A stretch of DNA of 64,000 nt, taken from assembly GCA_002633025.1 (NCBI GenBank), contig NMRB01000148.1:544283-608282 (forward strand). Reading direction: 5' to 3'. How positions within the stretch are numbered: position 1 is the stretch's first letter; every line of letters begins with the position of its first letter. The notes under the pieces are model-generated. The model ran no database searches. It worked only from the letters and a program-made list of their open reading frames with translations, and was not told the DNA's origin. This stretch comes from Notospermus geniculatus (Eukaryota > Nemertea > Pilidiophora > Heteronemertea > Lineidae). The position numbers were made by a program, and so were the translations under genes. Shown here in pieces: positions 13,285-26,796 of the stretch.

Positions 13285-16200
13285 TAATTCCAGAGGGATG
13301 TACTGTGTCCCCTCATCTGCAAATTACTGAAAGCCAAGTACTCAGAAACTCACAAATGTCATCAGGAACTGTGACGATGATCATTGTCCGAGTTGTTTAA
13401 ACAAGGCCCCAGCAAGTGAAGGGTACTCTGATATTGTAACTGACCCTATGTTAAAAGTTGGTCAAAACACCTATAAGCCAATTAGACTGAAACGCAAGTT
13501 CGGACTACCACTTTGAGCACAATTAGACAGTATACTGATAGAAATAGAGGAAACTCGAAAGAAAAAATGTCAATGGAAAAGGCTTGATAATTATCCATTG
13601 AGTTGATAAGAGGGCCGGACTGGTGCGGCCGAGAGGTCTTCTACCTAATGATGCTGTTGATTTGCCAATTAAGGGCAGTCTGGAACTTTCTCAAGTGATG
13701 CCACCAATGAAAATGTACCAATTGGAGGCTGATCGTGAAACGGCTCTGTTGATCAGAATTTGCTGATCGGTGCGTCGGTGTATTCGTCTCAAAAGAAACC
13801 GTTTCAAGCATCACTCGTGATAACTCGGTCTCAATTGCGTGCAAGAGGCATCAGTTAATCGCCCACCTCATCCAAACAGGTTCATGGTCCAAGTTTATTC
13901 CTCTCTGAACGAACTTTCCTGTCTTGTAGAAACTTTATCGAGGTTTTTGAGGGGTCTCATCGTCTGAAAGCGTCTAAGTTTATCTCTAGTATGTCTTCAT
14001 AAGTATGATTTTTAAGAGCCTGGCTGTATACTTGGTGTTCAATTGGTGGTTTCTCTGCTACTTGGACTTGGATAGCTGACACTAGCTTGAATATCACCTC
14101 GTTAAGGAGCCAAATGGGCCTGTGGTTGAATAACCATTGACCTATAAGTCCTTGGCCTTGGTGAGTGTCATTGGAAAATACTGTTGTCTTCTGACAACCT
14201 AACATGAGCAAATGTATGACCATGGGGCCTGCCTTATTTAACTCATCTACACCCGGGACGAGCAGACGGCATCCTCTTCAAAGTTTTCTCACATCTTTTG
14301 GAACTATTGAAACATATTTGAAGAAAGGTTGTTCCCATCAACCATCTGAAGAATTTTTCTTCAAACTCTTTCCGATTCATTCCCAAGCCTTCTAAAAAGC
14401 TTCAGCAGAAGATATTGCCATCTCAAACCTTGCAGCAGATGAGGTAAGAAATTCTGTTGGACTTGTTCTGTGGATCCGTAAGTTGTCATCTAGCAAGGGC
14501 TGTGCAAAGGATAGAGAACCGCTCATTTAACTGATCCACCACAGTCCAAAATCCTGAGTGCGCTGAGAGAAGCAGTGTTTCCGCCAGAGGGTACTAGGGG
14601 CCTAAGGGTACCATGCTAGTACCCTCAAAAGAACAGAAAAGGGCCATTTTCTTTAATTTCATGGGGTTTTTGCTGATTTTGAAGAAATTAGTACCCTCAA
14701 AAATATTTCTGGCAGAGACCCTGAGAAGAAAGATTTGCGAATGGACCCTGATGATTGAGGATGTCAGGGTTTCCTGGACTTTGTAATCAAGTTCCCGGTT
14801 TTAGAACATCATGAGCCCACTAAGCATAGAAGGGATTTATCATCCACATCAAGAGAGATACGTATGGTTTCCGAAATGTTCATGTCTGTAAACGTATCAT
14901 ACTGTACTCTTGAAAACCTGCTTATATCTGAATGAGCCATACTGCTGAAAATCAGAAGGAATATACAATGGAATATCCATTTGATAGCAACCCTGGGAAT
15001 ACCAATAATATACTTTTTCAACCATAAGAACACCCAAACCATGCCACTCAATCAGAATATCATGACTTTAATGGCCACTAGATGCTTCAACATGCTACTT
15101 TAGAGCACAGGGTAATGCAACTGTTAACTTCAAGCATGCATTGTATGCAAAATTCAATGGTAAGGTGACTGTCAGTTATGATGTAGAAATGTGTGTTTGT
15201 TGAAGTGGTATAATATTATTCTCTGGAAGAGAAAAGCAGAAGTAAGTCATAATTTTGCATTCTGAACAATTCTGAAATCGTAAAAATGCATGTATACATC
15301 CATGAGTATGTTGTACCGGTAGGCGAAAAGTTGATGAAGGGAATAGTTTATGAAATTCTCATCAGAACTCTGCACAGGCTATCTTTAATGATTTTAGCAC
15401 CTAGTTGCTGGTGGCAAGTGAAACCAGAAGAAACCAGTAGGCCTATTGGAAGTAAGAACAGAACATATGTGGAATAGGTGGGATCAATTATCAGCAAAAA
15501 TTCCAACTACTCCTCTAAAAATCTGCCATACATTACGTTACTCCGACAAGAAAGAACCTTGTAAATGAACCTTGATTTGTAATCGGATTCTTGTCAAAAA
15601 GCAAGCATGTATAATGCAATATCAAACAGCAATTAAGAATTAGACCAAGTACCACAATGCAATCTAATATGGCAGCTTGGCAACTCCAAAAGCTATTTGC
15701 CACTTGTAAAATGAGTTGGATTTTGATAATTCCATTCAAACTATTACTTGAGAGCCTACTTGATTACATATTGTTAAAGAATATGAGATATTACTAGGTG
15801 ATGCACAGACAGATTAAATGTTTTGTGTTACTAACTGGATGAAAGAATTGTAAGAACAAAGGTACGTCAGTGGTGGATCCTCTCTAACTAATCAGACACA
15901 TCTCAAACTTCAGACTTGGACCAAAGAGTTTTATCACTAATTGTTTTATCAATGTTTTACTTCTGTGTCTACATGTATCTTATCTATACATGTATATCTT
16001 TTTTTGAAAAGTGCTTTGACCAATAATTTTTTATTGGTAAGGGCAGTATAAAATCTGGTAGGCCTATTAATAATAATAATAAATGGGTGATATTCATTGC
16101 ATTCCTCAACTACGTGCAGCAGTTGCCCGAGTCTTGATCAAGCTGTCCTTAGGGAGGTTGTAATGCCTATCATCTGGCAGCATCATCAAGAGTGTTTGTT

Positions 16201-17888
16201 TATACATTGTACTTCGACAGAATCATTTGAAATCAATAACACACACCTGACAAGTTAATTCTTCAAGTACATTTCTGTTTTCAGCTGGAAGACATCTAGG
16301 TCTGGCTCCAACATGAGGTACATTTTTTTGTATATTGGAGGGTTTGAATGGAAACTCGGCTCATTTGACATCATCAGTTTGGCTCCTAGTTAGAAACCCA
16401 TTCCTCATGTTCAATTTGTTTGTTGGGCTATATTCAGCATGAAAAAAAGAAGCACCAACACACCCCATTCCAAAAGCATCCACGGGTTACAATTGCCCAG
16501 CCATTAATAGCTAACATCATTTAAATATGAGGGTTAACGACAACCAGGAGACAGGGTCAGTGGTCCATTATGCGCAGCCATTAAAGACCCTTGTCCCGAG
16601 GGTCTATTGCCCCTCTGATAAACCCGAACCTAGCTGATGACTTCATGAGTGCCCAGTATCATCAGCGTAAAAAAACAACAGAGCAATGTCCATTATACAC
16701 AAATCACCAAGGCACTCCCCTGAGATGGGACAAATGACAGCAGAACTGACAAAGCCGGTCATTTGAGGAGTTTTTCGACCCTGATGAGATCAGGGGTGTC
16801 GTCTGCTTCAGTGCCTGGCAAAATGTACCTCATTTACACTTGAAATACAATGCCCCCTGTTTGTGGATGAATTCTTTTAACTAAGGTATAATGATGCCAA
16901 CAGTGCGTCCCAGAACACATCAAAGCCTTTTTTAATTTGTTGGGCGTAACTTACTAATTTTTCAAAGCGCCGATTGGGATTGTTCGCCCGGTTTGTATTC
17001 GTTGATTGTTTTTCCCATAAGTCTGGATTACCCATCAGTTGTCAAGGTACGTTGCTGCGAACCTGATACAAATGGCGATCTATGATCTGAAACTCCTCCG
17101 CCAGGAATTATAGGCCGCTCTGACTTTTGAAAGTCGTTTGTCTTTTTGTGCGCATTTAACCTTTTCACACATGATTGGGGAGTTAGCAGGAATTTCACGA
17201 ACAGAAGGTAATATGTTTTTTTACAAGTAGAGGAAACAAAGGCAGGGATAAAAAGTAAGAACTTTAAATCTGAAGATTTTCTCCAAGACAGAGCGGATTT
17301 TCAAGTTTCTTTTCCCTGTTGAGAAAAAAATGAAAACCTTTCCCTTTAAGAAATACAGAGTAGAAAATATTCCAACATTTTTCTTTTTACCAACCTTTCA
17401 AGTTATCCTTGAAGACACTTTGAAATTCAAATCATGGTTTCTAAAGTGAACCTCACCAAGTGAAGATTAGTACTTGAAATCAGATTTTATTCTCTTTAAT
17501 GAAGGGATCATTTAAAGTCTGGGGGCATGCCTCCATAAGGTTTAACTAATTACCAATTATGTTCTTAGCAAGCTGATTATCTAATGAGGGAGTCGATAAT
17601 TTGACCATCGGGATACCCTTGGGGGAGTTGAATTAGATTACGGTTTCGCAACTGTTGCATGTTGAACGTTTTAAAGGCAAAACCAGAAGCTGGAAGAGTA
17701 TCTCTCACTCACAGCAGCCATTGGTCTTAATTGGCACATCATCAATACAGACCGTATACAGTTTAGTTATCTTCATCTTACTGGCTTTCGGCAACTTTCC
17801 CCATGAACAGTCAGAATGACAGGTCCAATGGTCTCTTCCCATTTCACCATTTCCCAATTCACCCTCCTAGTTTTATGGTTAAGGGTCA

Positions 17889-18105
17889 GGACCCATATTC
17901 ATAAAACTACTTAAGTCTAAGTGTGGCACTTATCCTTTGTTCAACACAAAATATAAGTATCACACTTAGACTTAAGTACTTTTATGATGGGCCCAGGGTC
18001 CATATTTATAAACAAACTTTAAGTCAAAGTGTGATACTTATCTTTTGTGTTGAACAAAGGATAAGTGTCACACTTAGACTTAAGTAGCTTTATGAATATG
18101 GACCC
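17889..18105. repeat. Tandem pair of foldback elements with GGACCCATATTCATAAA ends
   Basis: Two hairpins, 17889-17994 and 17996-18105, repeat the arrangement at 2638. The ends are GGACCCATATTCATAAAACT and TTTATGAATATGGACCC, and the arms contain CTTAAGTCTAAGTGTGRCACTTATCCTTTGTT and its complement. The stems of the two hairpins match each other and the first hairpin at 2638, but not the other members of the class. Confidence 0.75.
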
Positions 18106-20689
18106 AGTCCATGCGAGCTAAGCTCTAATTTTCAATCTAACACTGACAGGTCCACTGGAGCCATCCATGTGTCTTGATGGATTGTTCCTCTCACCAGACT
18201 ATGTATGTCTGTCTTCACGCACCATCTTCAGTCCATCTGAGGCAGGCACAAGTCTTCTCCCGGCCACCCAGATCCAAGAGGATACAGCTGACTAACAAGT
18301 CTCATCTAGTTAAGTAAACTACCAGACTATTTTCATTGCAAACATCCATCACATGCAACTCCCGAAGAAATTACAATCAGCGACATCAAGTATGGCTACC
18401 TCTTTAACCTACAATTTCAACTTGCATTGAAAATGCAGCTTGCAAGTCCTGCAACGAAATTGTGGTTGATCCAACTAGGAAGGGTGACTCCCCACTTCTC
18501 TGAGAGTGCCAAGAATTACCACAGGCTAATTTTGAATGCTCAAAAACATCTGCTGCAGAAGTTACTTTCAACACAGTTGGTAGAAGTCAGAGGAGCAATC
18601 GAAATTTGAGATTTTCTTTTCTTATGAAGTTTGATCTGGGTCATATCACTATCTTGGAGATTCACCATGGTCAGAGACCAAGTTCACATACAGACTTCAA
18701 GTCCCTGAGGTCCAGGCACACCAAATCTTGATTCACAGACTTCACCTTAAACGGTCAAGTTCAACCAAGAAATGACCAAAATGACCAGTACATATGGTAG
18801 ACCAATTGCTCTATCAGTTCCTTTCAAGCAGAGGTGGAATTGTGTATCTCGTTCTCTGATATTTCTAGATGATGAGTATTGCTGGTGGCATTATCCTATG
18901 TATTCTGTTACTGAGTCTACATCCCACTGCCACGCCATCAGCCCAGTCCCTGAGCGCCTGCCTTTACAGACGCAAGTTCTTTTTCAAAGACCAGCTTTAC
19001 TTCTCTGCACGTAATATATCTCTGCAAATGCCTCCTCCTGAGCTCTGTTAGCTTGTTTGAGATTAGGCTAAAACCTCTTGTAGCCTTTCATCCGCCATTC
19101 CCTGCAGGATAGCGCTGAATGACGTGACTTCATCCAGGGTGAAGATACATATGGCACAAAATCCCAGCGAGCAAACTCCGCTCGGCTAAAACCTTCTCTT
19201 TTCAAAAAAGCGACTTGTTTTGAAATCAGGGCTCATGAAGTTTGAATTCCAAAATGCCTTTGGTGTATTGTACATGCACACAGCACAAGTTGCTTAACGA
19301 GTTCTTATTGTAACACGGCTAATCCAGGGGGGCTCAATTTCCTAATGTGAGCCTTTGATAGATGGCTGTGATATTTAGAACTCAGTCTCCGCAGGTTTCA
19401 CCATTCCCTTGAGAGGCCTGTAATCAAGTCGTGGGGCTTCATCAACTCTTCCCAATTCACATTGAGATTATTTCGAAAAGAGGCTTGAAAACAACTTCTG
19501 CTCGGCGTCTCAATTTGCACGGCCAATGAGAGTCTCGAGTGGGGCCCGAAAGGACTAAATAAAGTTTTTGAAAAGCTGGATAATGAGGGTTTTAATAACA
19601 AAAAGCGTAGAAAGTACATAGCAACTCTTCCCAATTGAGGTGGAAGATTTGATTTTATCCAAGAATGGAACTCCCTGGATGAAATATTGAAGTTTTTATA
19701 TTACTAATGCCTTGATCCCTCTGAGGCATCAGGTAAACTCCCATGTTATGCTCAAAGTATGCACTAAGTTTGCATGAAACATGCCTTTCTGGTTGGGGCG
19801 GCCAATACTGGTGTAAACCCAGAAAAATCACTGTTTGAGTACACAACAGCACTAGCTGCCTCCGAAGTCCCAGGATTGATCCATTTCCAACCAGAGTCGT
19901 ATAGCCAAAAAAAAACAGTGCTTCATGTAAGACAGGCGCAATCACGCTCGTGCCCCTGCGCGCCCGCAAAGTTGCACTGAGGAGCTCGATTGACCGTGCT
20001 CCTCGGCATACGTTAAGTAACTGACCATCAAATTTCATGAGTGTGAACAGCTCTCCTCGAGCCTTTGAGGATCAGCTCAACTGATTGAGCTCCTGCAGAT
20101 TTCAAACGTGAAGCAGTGAAAAAATAAAATTTTTGAGTTGCTTTTTACTCAGGATCATCACAGAAAAGGTTAAAACAAAGTGTTGAAATCCCCGGCCCAA
20201 AGCAATGAAGCAAGCCATGATTTATGCATATCAGGTTCTCATGGGGGGTGGGGATGAATTTAAAAAATTGATACAAAGCTCAAGTTGGTCCCTTCGGAAT
20301 TGTGTTGGAACATTCCTTTTGATTCTGCCGACAATACACTGCCATGAAAACGAAGCTGACCAATTGGGATTTTGTTGAGAGGGTTCAAATGAGGTGGCCG
20401 TGGGGAGAACTATGGCTTTTATCTTGAGGCTTATTAGCCTGGGAAAGGCAGCGCCAAATGAGCTACAACCAATATGATCTTCACATTGACGTAGACAATA
20501 TCAAGTAATGTTTGCTTCATGTTTGCTTCTTTTAGTGCGGTTTGGGGTTCCATTACTAGGTAATATCCGCATTCTACAGATCTAACGTTGTTACTATAAT
20601 TTGGTGGTTACATTACTTGATGATATCATTCTATAGTTGCCTTTGGTTTGATGGCGTAGTTTGGGGATTTTGTTATACCATCTATAGAA

Positions 20690-21450
20690 TGATGTGAATG
20701 GTTTGGAATTTATTAAATCACTCTATACATGTATTTGATTGTGCTACAATGGTTTGGTATTTATTACACCATTATTTAATTGTGCTACAATGGTTTGGGA
20801 CTTATTACATCATTCTATATATATATTTGATTGTGCTACAATGGTTTGGGATTTATTACATCATTATTTAATTGTGATACAATGGTTTGGGACTTATTAC
20901 ATCATTGTATAGATGCCTTAGATCGTGCTACAATGGTTTGGGACTTATTACATCATTCTATAGATATATTTGATTGTGCTACAATGGTTTGGGATTTATT
21001 ACATCATTATTTAATTGTGATACAATGGTTTGGGACTTATTACATCATTGTATAGATGCCTTAGATCGTGCTACAATGGTTTGGGACTTATTACATCATT
21101 CTATAGATATATTTGATCGTGCTACAATGGTTTGGGATTTATTACATCATTCTATAGATGTATTTGATTGTGCTACAATGGTTTGGGATTTATTACATCA
21201 TTGTATAGATGTATTTGATTGTGCTACAATGGTTTGGGATTTATTACATCATTCTATAGATGTATTTGATTGTGCTTCAATGGTTTGGGATTTATTACAT
21301 CATTCTATAGATGTATTTGACTCTGCTACAATGGTTTGGGATTTATTACACCATTCTACTGATATATATGATTGTGCTACAATGATTACATCATTCTATA
21401 GATGTATGATTACATCATTCTATAGATGTAGGCCCCTATTTGATTTTGCC
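20690..21450 (+). repeat. 51-bp minisatellite with a 143-bp higher-order unit
   Basis: The unit TGCTACAATGGTTTGGGAYT-TATTACATCATTCTATAGATGTATTTGATTG repeats about every 51 bp. Between 20831 and about 21110 a three-unit block repeats at exactly 143 bp, with one shortened unit. Because 51 is a multiple of three, the array keeps a spurious open frame of 195 codons (20974-21561). Degenerate copies extend left to about 20530. Confidence 0.9.
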
Positions 21451-24400
21451 GCAATGGTTTGGAATTTGTTGCAATCATATCTCATAGGTTTCAGTACCTG
21501 TAATCTTGATCCAAGATATATGTATATTATCCTAGTCCCTGATTTCCAGTTACTTTCATAAACTTCTGATACACAGAGAGGTTTTTCAAAGTTATTAATT
21601 TTCAGTTTTTCTTTATTGGTACTTGGACAGCAAAATTCTGAGGAAACGAACACATACCAGACGAGTTAAAAACCATCACGCCAGCAAACACCACGGAACA
21701 CAGAAATAAAACACAACACTAAATTATTTGTAGTCAGAATGACTGGAGACTCATAGAGAATGAAGCGACCAGCGAATGCCCGATTGGGACTTTCTAAGCT
21801 CTGCGAGGTTAATGATTAGCTGCTCTGGCTTTGAAAATTGACACATGGGCCGTTCTGGGGCAATGAGCCCTAACAATACGATGATTACCTTCCGAAAGTT
21901 TATCGCATCGTGTGGCGACAGTTACATACAAACGCTGGTGCTTCTTTGCGAACAATGGTAATATTCTCCCAACTGATTAACAACTGATACAAAATGGTTA
22001 GTTCTTTCTAGATTTTGCCTGATATGGTCTCTAAATCTATTCCCGTTAGGCAAAGACTAAAGTTCCATGTCAACGGATTTGTGCAGTTTCTATGACAAAG
22101 AGACTGAAAATTATCACTATGAGAACAAACACAGTTAGACCCCTCCAAAGGGACACAAAAAGAAGAAATCCACTCTCCATGCAGAGGTGTGTAACGAGTT
22201 CAGAATGGGACAATTCAGAGCTTGTGTTGTGAATATGATAGAATTGTTTGGTCAGCCTATTCCAGACTCATCAAATTTTGATCAAATTTTCTGAGTAAGA
22301 TGAGGGCTCAATTTCAGATTTTTGTTGAAAGTGTGGAACCTGAATTGGCATATATAGGAAATTTATTGAAAAATTTGAGAGTGTGGAATTGACATAAAGT
22401 TGCTGTCAATGTTAGTTCAGAGCAGTATTGGACGGCCTGTCATGAATAGGACAATCACCATCAACTTCTGAAGCTGGAGCTTTTCCCTGTGCAAAACCAA
22501 CAGAAATCTACTTCCAATGTGGTCACAGTTCGTCAAAATACTTTAATCTGTTCAGGGGCCAACATCAACCACTTGAAGATTAAAACTTTTTGACTCCAAT
22601 TCTGCAATGAATAAGAATGACTGTGGAATATTTTCCAAGTAATATGTGACTCCCTCAGGAAAATTCAACCAAGTCCAGATCTCTTCAACTATTACGATTA
22701 TGTCGAGGAATTCACCAAAGGCACCTTGGGTAATCAGCGAGCTGCCACTTGTGGCAGCCATCATGAGGTCCCACAGCAACAGAGGTCATCAACAGTGTCT
22801 GTGTGCGCTGTGGTCAAAATCCCATCATGGAGATCAACCGGGCGTTATTTTGTCTACAAAATAATTTCTCATGCTGTTCTCCGTGAAAAAACAAATTGGA
22901 CAAAAGTTGGATCATGTTTGATTAAAATGCGCACAATGGTACCTAACGGCCCATGGGATGGCCATGTTGTTTCATCCAATCCTGTATGACGTTCTCCTCG
23001 ACTGACACTTGCGGCTAGATTCATTTTTGCTGTTGACAAGTTGGGAACACAAACAATGTTAAGAGTGACCAATGAACTTTTGAGATGTGAAGCTAGAAAT
23101 GTTGCAAATTACATGTATGGAGACTTAAACCTATCAAGATTGACTTTATCATGCCCCTCAGATGATTTGAGGGGTCAGTGTTTACCCGTTCTGGACACAT
23201 AAAAAAGAAATGCAGACACCTGATTGGTTGGGTTGTTGTCACATGACCTCTGAATCAATCACAACCACTACCTTTCTGTGTCGGTGTAAAGTGCTACGGT
23301 GTTCCCATTTTTCAGTGTTCCCCTCATGGTAAGCGGAACACTGAAATGTAAGTGACAGATTTTTCTGTGTCCCCTATTCACAAGTCATGGTCTCTCTAGC
23401 TGTCTTTTGTATGGAAACACTGAGATATAGGGAACACTAAAAAACATTACACCTGTACTCGGAGAGTTTTGAAAATTTTTCCAATATCTGTCCATCCTGG
23501 GTTAATCCCCGAAGAGCCGTCTAGCTGAAAACTAAATAGCCAATGCAAACCTTTCCTGAAGTGGACATCCAATGTAACTGAATCCTTTGCGAGCGCAAGC
23601 AATCCAACTGGGGCAGAAATTATTTCATTGCGTATTTTTGGCGAAATACTCCAGTGTGCGCAATTTTTAAATTATAACCCTACTGCTCTAATAGTATTGC
23701 CTCAATGTTATATTTTGTCCCACAGCGTGGTATCGGAGCTGGAGCAGCAGGCGTTTCCATGGTAACAGGAACCCCTCCTGGGCATTGCCACAACAGGGAT
23801 ACCCCTGGGGAGACAATACTGCTTCGCAGGTCAAGGTCACAGTGATAATTAAAGCATAAGTAACGTCCAATCAAATGGTTCTTCAGTCTTGGGCGATGAA
23901 TTAACAATCAGTGAAACTTGCTTCAAGAGTCAGAAGAGATAATCTCAGATTTTCTTTGAAAAAGACCAGATATCAAGATCATCAGAATTTCTATTGAGAG
24001 TTTCTATCTTGGGACAAATATTGAACATTTTCTTTGAAAGACTTCTCTCAGTGTAAGTCTATCTACATGTACTTGAAAGAAGGAACAAAGTACTTTGGAC
24101 CAGTGACTTATCCATCGATGAGAACAGCAAGCATTGCCTATGTCCTCTTTTAAGTCCGCACATTGTTATACAAGACACTCTGACACCAACTTAGGTAACT
24201 TCGTATACCACGAAAAATCTTCCCAAGTTACTGGTTCATTTACTGTCTTGCAGCCAATTTTTTACCTCCTGTACAGTTCTCACAAAATCCTTGGAGTGCA
24301 GTTAAGAGGGATGGCCGCACCCTGAAGCATTACGACCGGTACATAATAAAACGGAAACTATGAGGCCCTGCTGGAGTCGAACACCTAAGAACATCATAAA

Positions 24401-25176
24401 TACGGTATTTTATTACAAGGTGACCCACCATAAAACAGACACAGCACCTGAGGTTCGCAACATTTCAGAACGAGAAACGTCACCCTGGGGGACGGATTCT
24501 CTCGAGGCCCCCTAGTGGTCAATTTAACACCTGTGGGGCATCATATGACGAGGCACTAATGAGAATTCTATGCATGATGTAGGAAAGATCACCAGGCGGT
24601 GGGGAGATTTAGAGAATCTAAACAGGCAACTTTTCACCATCAGAATTGTGGAGAAATCGTCATGAAGTGCAAAACAGCAACGCAGAAAAAATACCGGTCT
24701 ACCTGCAATTAGGGTAATGATCAAACTCAGTTTGATATTCTCCTCTCGCCACAATTGATATAATGAAAAAGTTCACCATAGGGAGGAGTATTATCTTGTA
24801 TATTCTTCACGGGTACCCCCTGTACTCATTCACCTCAGCTCCAACTGTTCTCAAGCGATTATGAGCAAGCATTTTGCAGGATGGCAGCAGGGAAAGCCTC
24901 AACTCCGTGGAGAGCATTGTGTGCAACCCAAACCGGATGTTGCCTTAATAAAAAGTTCATGCATGAACTTATGACGAGGAAGTTGAAAAAATAACATAAT
25001 TTGAATCTCATCAAGAAACTTTGAATATCTGCTGAATGAAACAGCAGTTTTATCAACTGCGGCAAAAATACCATCTTCACAAAATACAGTCAGATTTTTT
25101 ACCATCAACAAAAAAACATACCACATGTATAGCAGGTAAAAATCATGTACGTATCTAAAAATAGTATCAGACTTAC

Positions 25177-25398
25177 CATGCACACAGGCAAAGTTCCGAT
25201 GGTCCATGAATTCATTCAAACTGTGGAAAATTGAGTCACATGACTCACAGCGGTACTCCTCTTCTCCCTCCTCTTCCTCATCCTCGTCGTCGTCATCATC
25301 AACGGTCGTCATAGCAACGTCGGACATGTTGTCATCAAGGGTGTTGTCAACGGCAACACAGTTGTTACTAGGTTCAGCACCAGTATCAGTGGTTTCAT
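25177..25398 (-). CDS. ZNF423/ZNF521-like transcription factor, exon 2 (partial gene)
   Basis: The exon follows acceptor TTGCTTTCAG and ends at donor G|GTAAGT; both junctions are phase 1. It joins exon 1 (35372-35411) in frame, with the split codon reading Asn. It encodes about 74 residues: a Thr/Asn/Asp-rich stretch, an acidic run of Asp and Glu, then one C2H2-like finger with spacing C-x2-C-x12-H-x5-C (YRCESCDSIFHSL, then NEFMDHRNFAC). ZNF423 and ZNF521 have the same order after their N-terminus: an acidic region, then a lone degenerate finger, before the many C2H2 fingers that bind DNA and EBF or SMAD partners. On its own the exon would also fit the first finger of PRDM3/16 or SALL; the exon-1 sequence decides for ZNF423/521. 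The remaining exons, including the large finger exon, are not in the window. Confidence 0.75.
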
Positions 25399-26692
25399 CT
25401 GAAAGCAATTTGATCAACCTGCAACATTGGGGGTAGGGATACATTTACATTTACATTTTTTTTCAAACAATTACAGCAGATGCACTTAATTTCCGACACT
25501 AGGCAAATAAGATGCCATTATTTTTTTTGCGTCTCCTAACTGGAGGGGTGCAACCCAGAAGCAGGTGCATGTGGTGAAGGTAAAACCATAGGGACAGCCC
25601 ATTTTCATGCCATATTGGAACATATTATGTCATATGAGATAAAAATTTAATAAGTGCTTTGCCTGAAGTCCAATGAAAATGCCTTACAGTTATTCATTTG
25701 CTTTTTTGTGGATTTTTTAATGTGTGGACATGGACTGGACAGCTGTATTATGTTCCCAATCGACCTCAAGAATGCATTCAAACCAAATATTAATAGTCGT
25801 GTTAACAAATTGTCGTACAAAGTTGGCAAGTATGGCCCTATTCTTTATAAGTGAACATTCGACTTTGTTCAAATGTGCATAAGCCGAACCCTTGACCGAC
25901 ATTGATTCAGTTTCAAGTCATTTTCGGTGCAATGATCTTTGTTTGAAAGCGACATCAAGTGGCCAGGACCCATATTGGAAAGTTAAGTGGCAAAATCATG
26001 GGTGCAGTGGTGCTGATAAAAAGACTTTAGCAAAGAAAGCCATAAAAAGCTAACTCTTGAGTATTCATGAACACGGCAGGAAGTGGACAAGAGCTTTTAG
26101 CAACAATTCTTTTTCAGCCGTTATGACGATTTTTTGAAAAAGCTAACAGGTTTAGGACTCTTCAGATTCTGGCACAATGTGTCGACAGTGATTTCTGGTT
26201 GGGAAGAAATCAGCTGTTGGGAACAGATGCTGGTACGGAGAAGAGTTCAAGGAGTCCAAAAGATACTGTAAACACCAATATTTTCTAACCATAATCACAC
26301 TTATTTCAAACCATCAATATCTGAGAGACAATGTTGGCATGTGCACACAAAGTTAAATCTGGCCATCATCATCCAAATTTCTCAAAAATCTTTTTTGGTC
26401 TCCGCAAACAAAACAAATCTTAACACTAAGCTGTCTTCTCTCAACTTAAGTTCCCCAAAACTTTCAAGCGAGTCAAAATTTCTTGCAAAACGCAAGTTTT
26501 CGTTTATTTTTAGCACTAAAAACCCCAACAGAGACAATCCTGCAAAATATAGGCCTACTGCATCTGTCCTTCTGAAACGATTCAGTTTCTCTGCATATTC
26601 AAGACTCCTCAAGCTGAAGAGTTCTACACTCCGGCACTCCAAAATAAACCCATCTCCGCATCGAGCCAAGCGGATCAACCGACCAGGGCCCA

Positions 26693-26796
26693 TGTTCCCG
26701 AAGCCGTCGTTAGGTTAACGATGTCGTTAAAACTAGAAAAATGCATAGCGTAACGATATCGTTAACCTTACGACGGCTTTGGGAACATGGCCCCTG
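26693..26796. repeat. Foldback element with CCAGGGCCCATGTTCCCGAA ends
   Basis: Left arm CCAGGGCCCATGTTCCCGAAG continues into CCGTCGTTAGGTTAACG. The right arm is its near-complement, ending TTGGGAACATGGCCCCTGG. The stem is about 45 bp around a short AT-rich loop. The outer GGGCCCAT resembles the other foldback elements, but the rest of the stem is unrelated. Confidence 0.75.

Larger units (their letters stand above)
11458..14779. repeat. 1495-bp segment present twice around an N gap (probable unmerged contig overlap)
   Basis: Positions 11458-12952 and 13285-14779 match base for base at a constant offset of 1827, with roughly 2% substitutions and no net length change. The left copy stops exactly at the N run and the right copy starts exactly after it. 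Only the left copy joins the sequence before 11458 and only the right copy joins the sequence after 14779. This is the pattern expected when two contigs that overlap by 1.5 kb, often from two haplotypes, are scaffolded without being merged. Both copies hold the same short minus-strand open frames, which resemble no family I know. Confidence 0.85.
1..25176 (-). other. Presumed intron 2 of the ZNF423/521-like gene; no exon recognised
   Basis: Exon 2 of the zinc-finger gene ends at 25177 with a canonical donor, and no later exon of that gene is visible to its left. The whole left part is therefore probably one long intron; this is inference. All open frames here are short and none shows a domain I know. 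The stretch holds minisatellites, foldback elements, a SINE, a DNA transposon, a duplicated segment with an N gap, and single-copy-looking AT-rich DNA. The subregions 5.1-5.9, 16.4-17.1 and 19.3-19.6 kb contain no obvious repeat and could be regulatory, but only alignment to relatives could show that. Confidence 0.55.

Noticed and set aside
12786-13400. Long frames through the N run
   Set aside because: Most of the frame is unread sequence. The flanking codons come from a mobile element and from the duplicated segment.
20974-21561. 195-codon repetitive protein
   Set aside because: It arises from a minisatellite whose period is a multiple of three.
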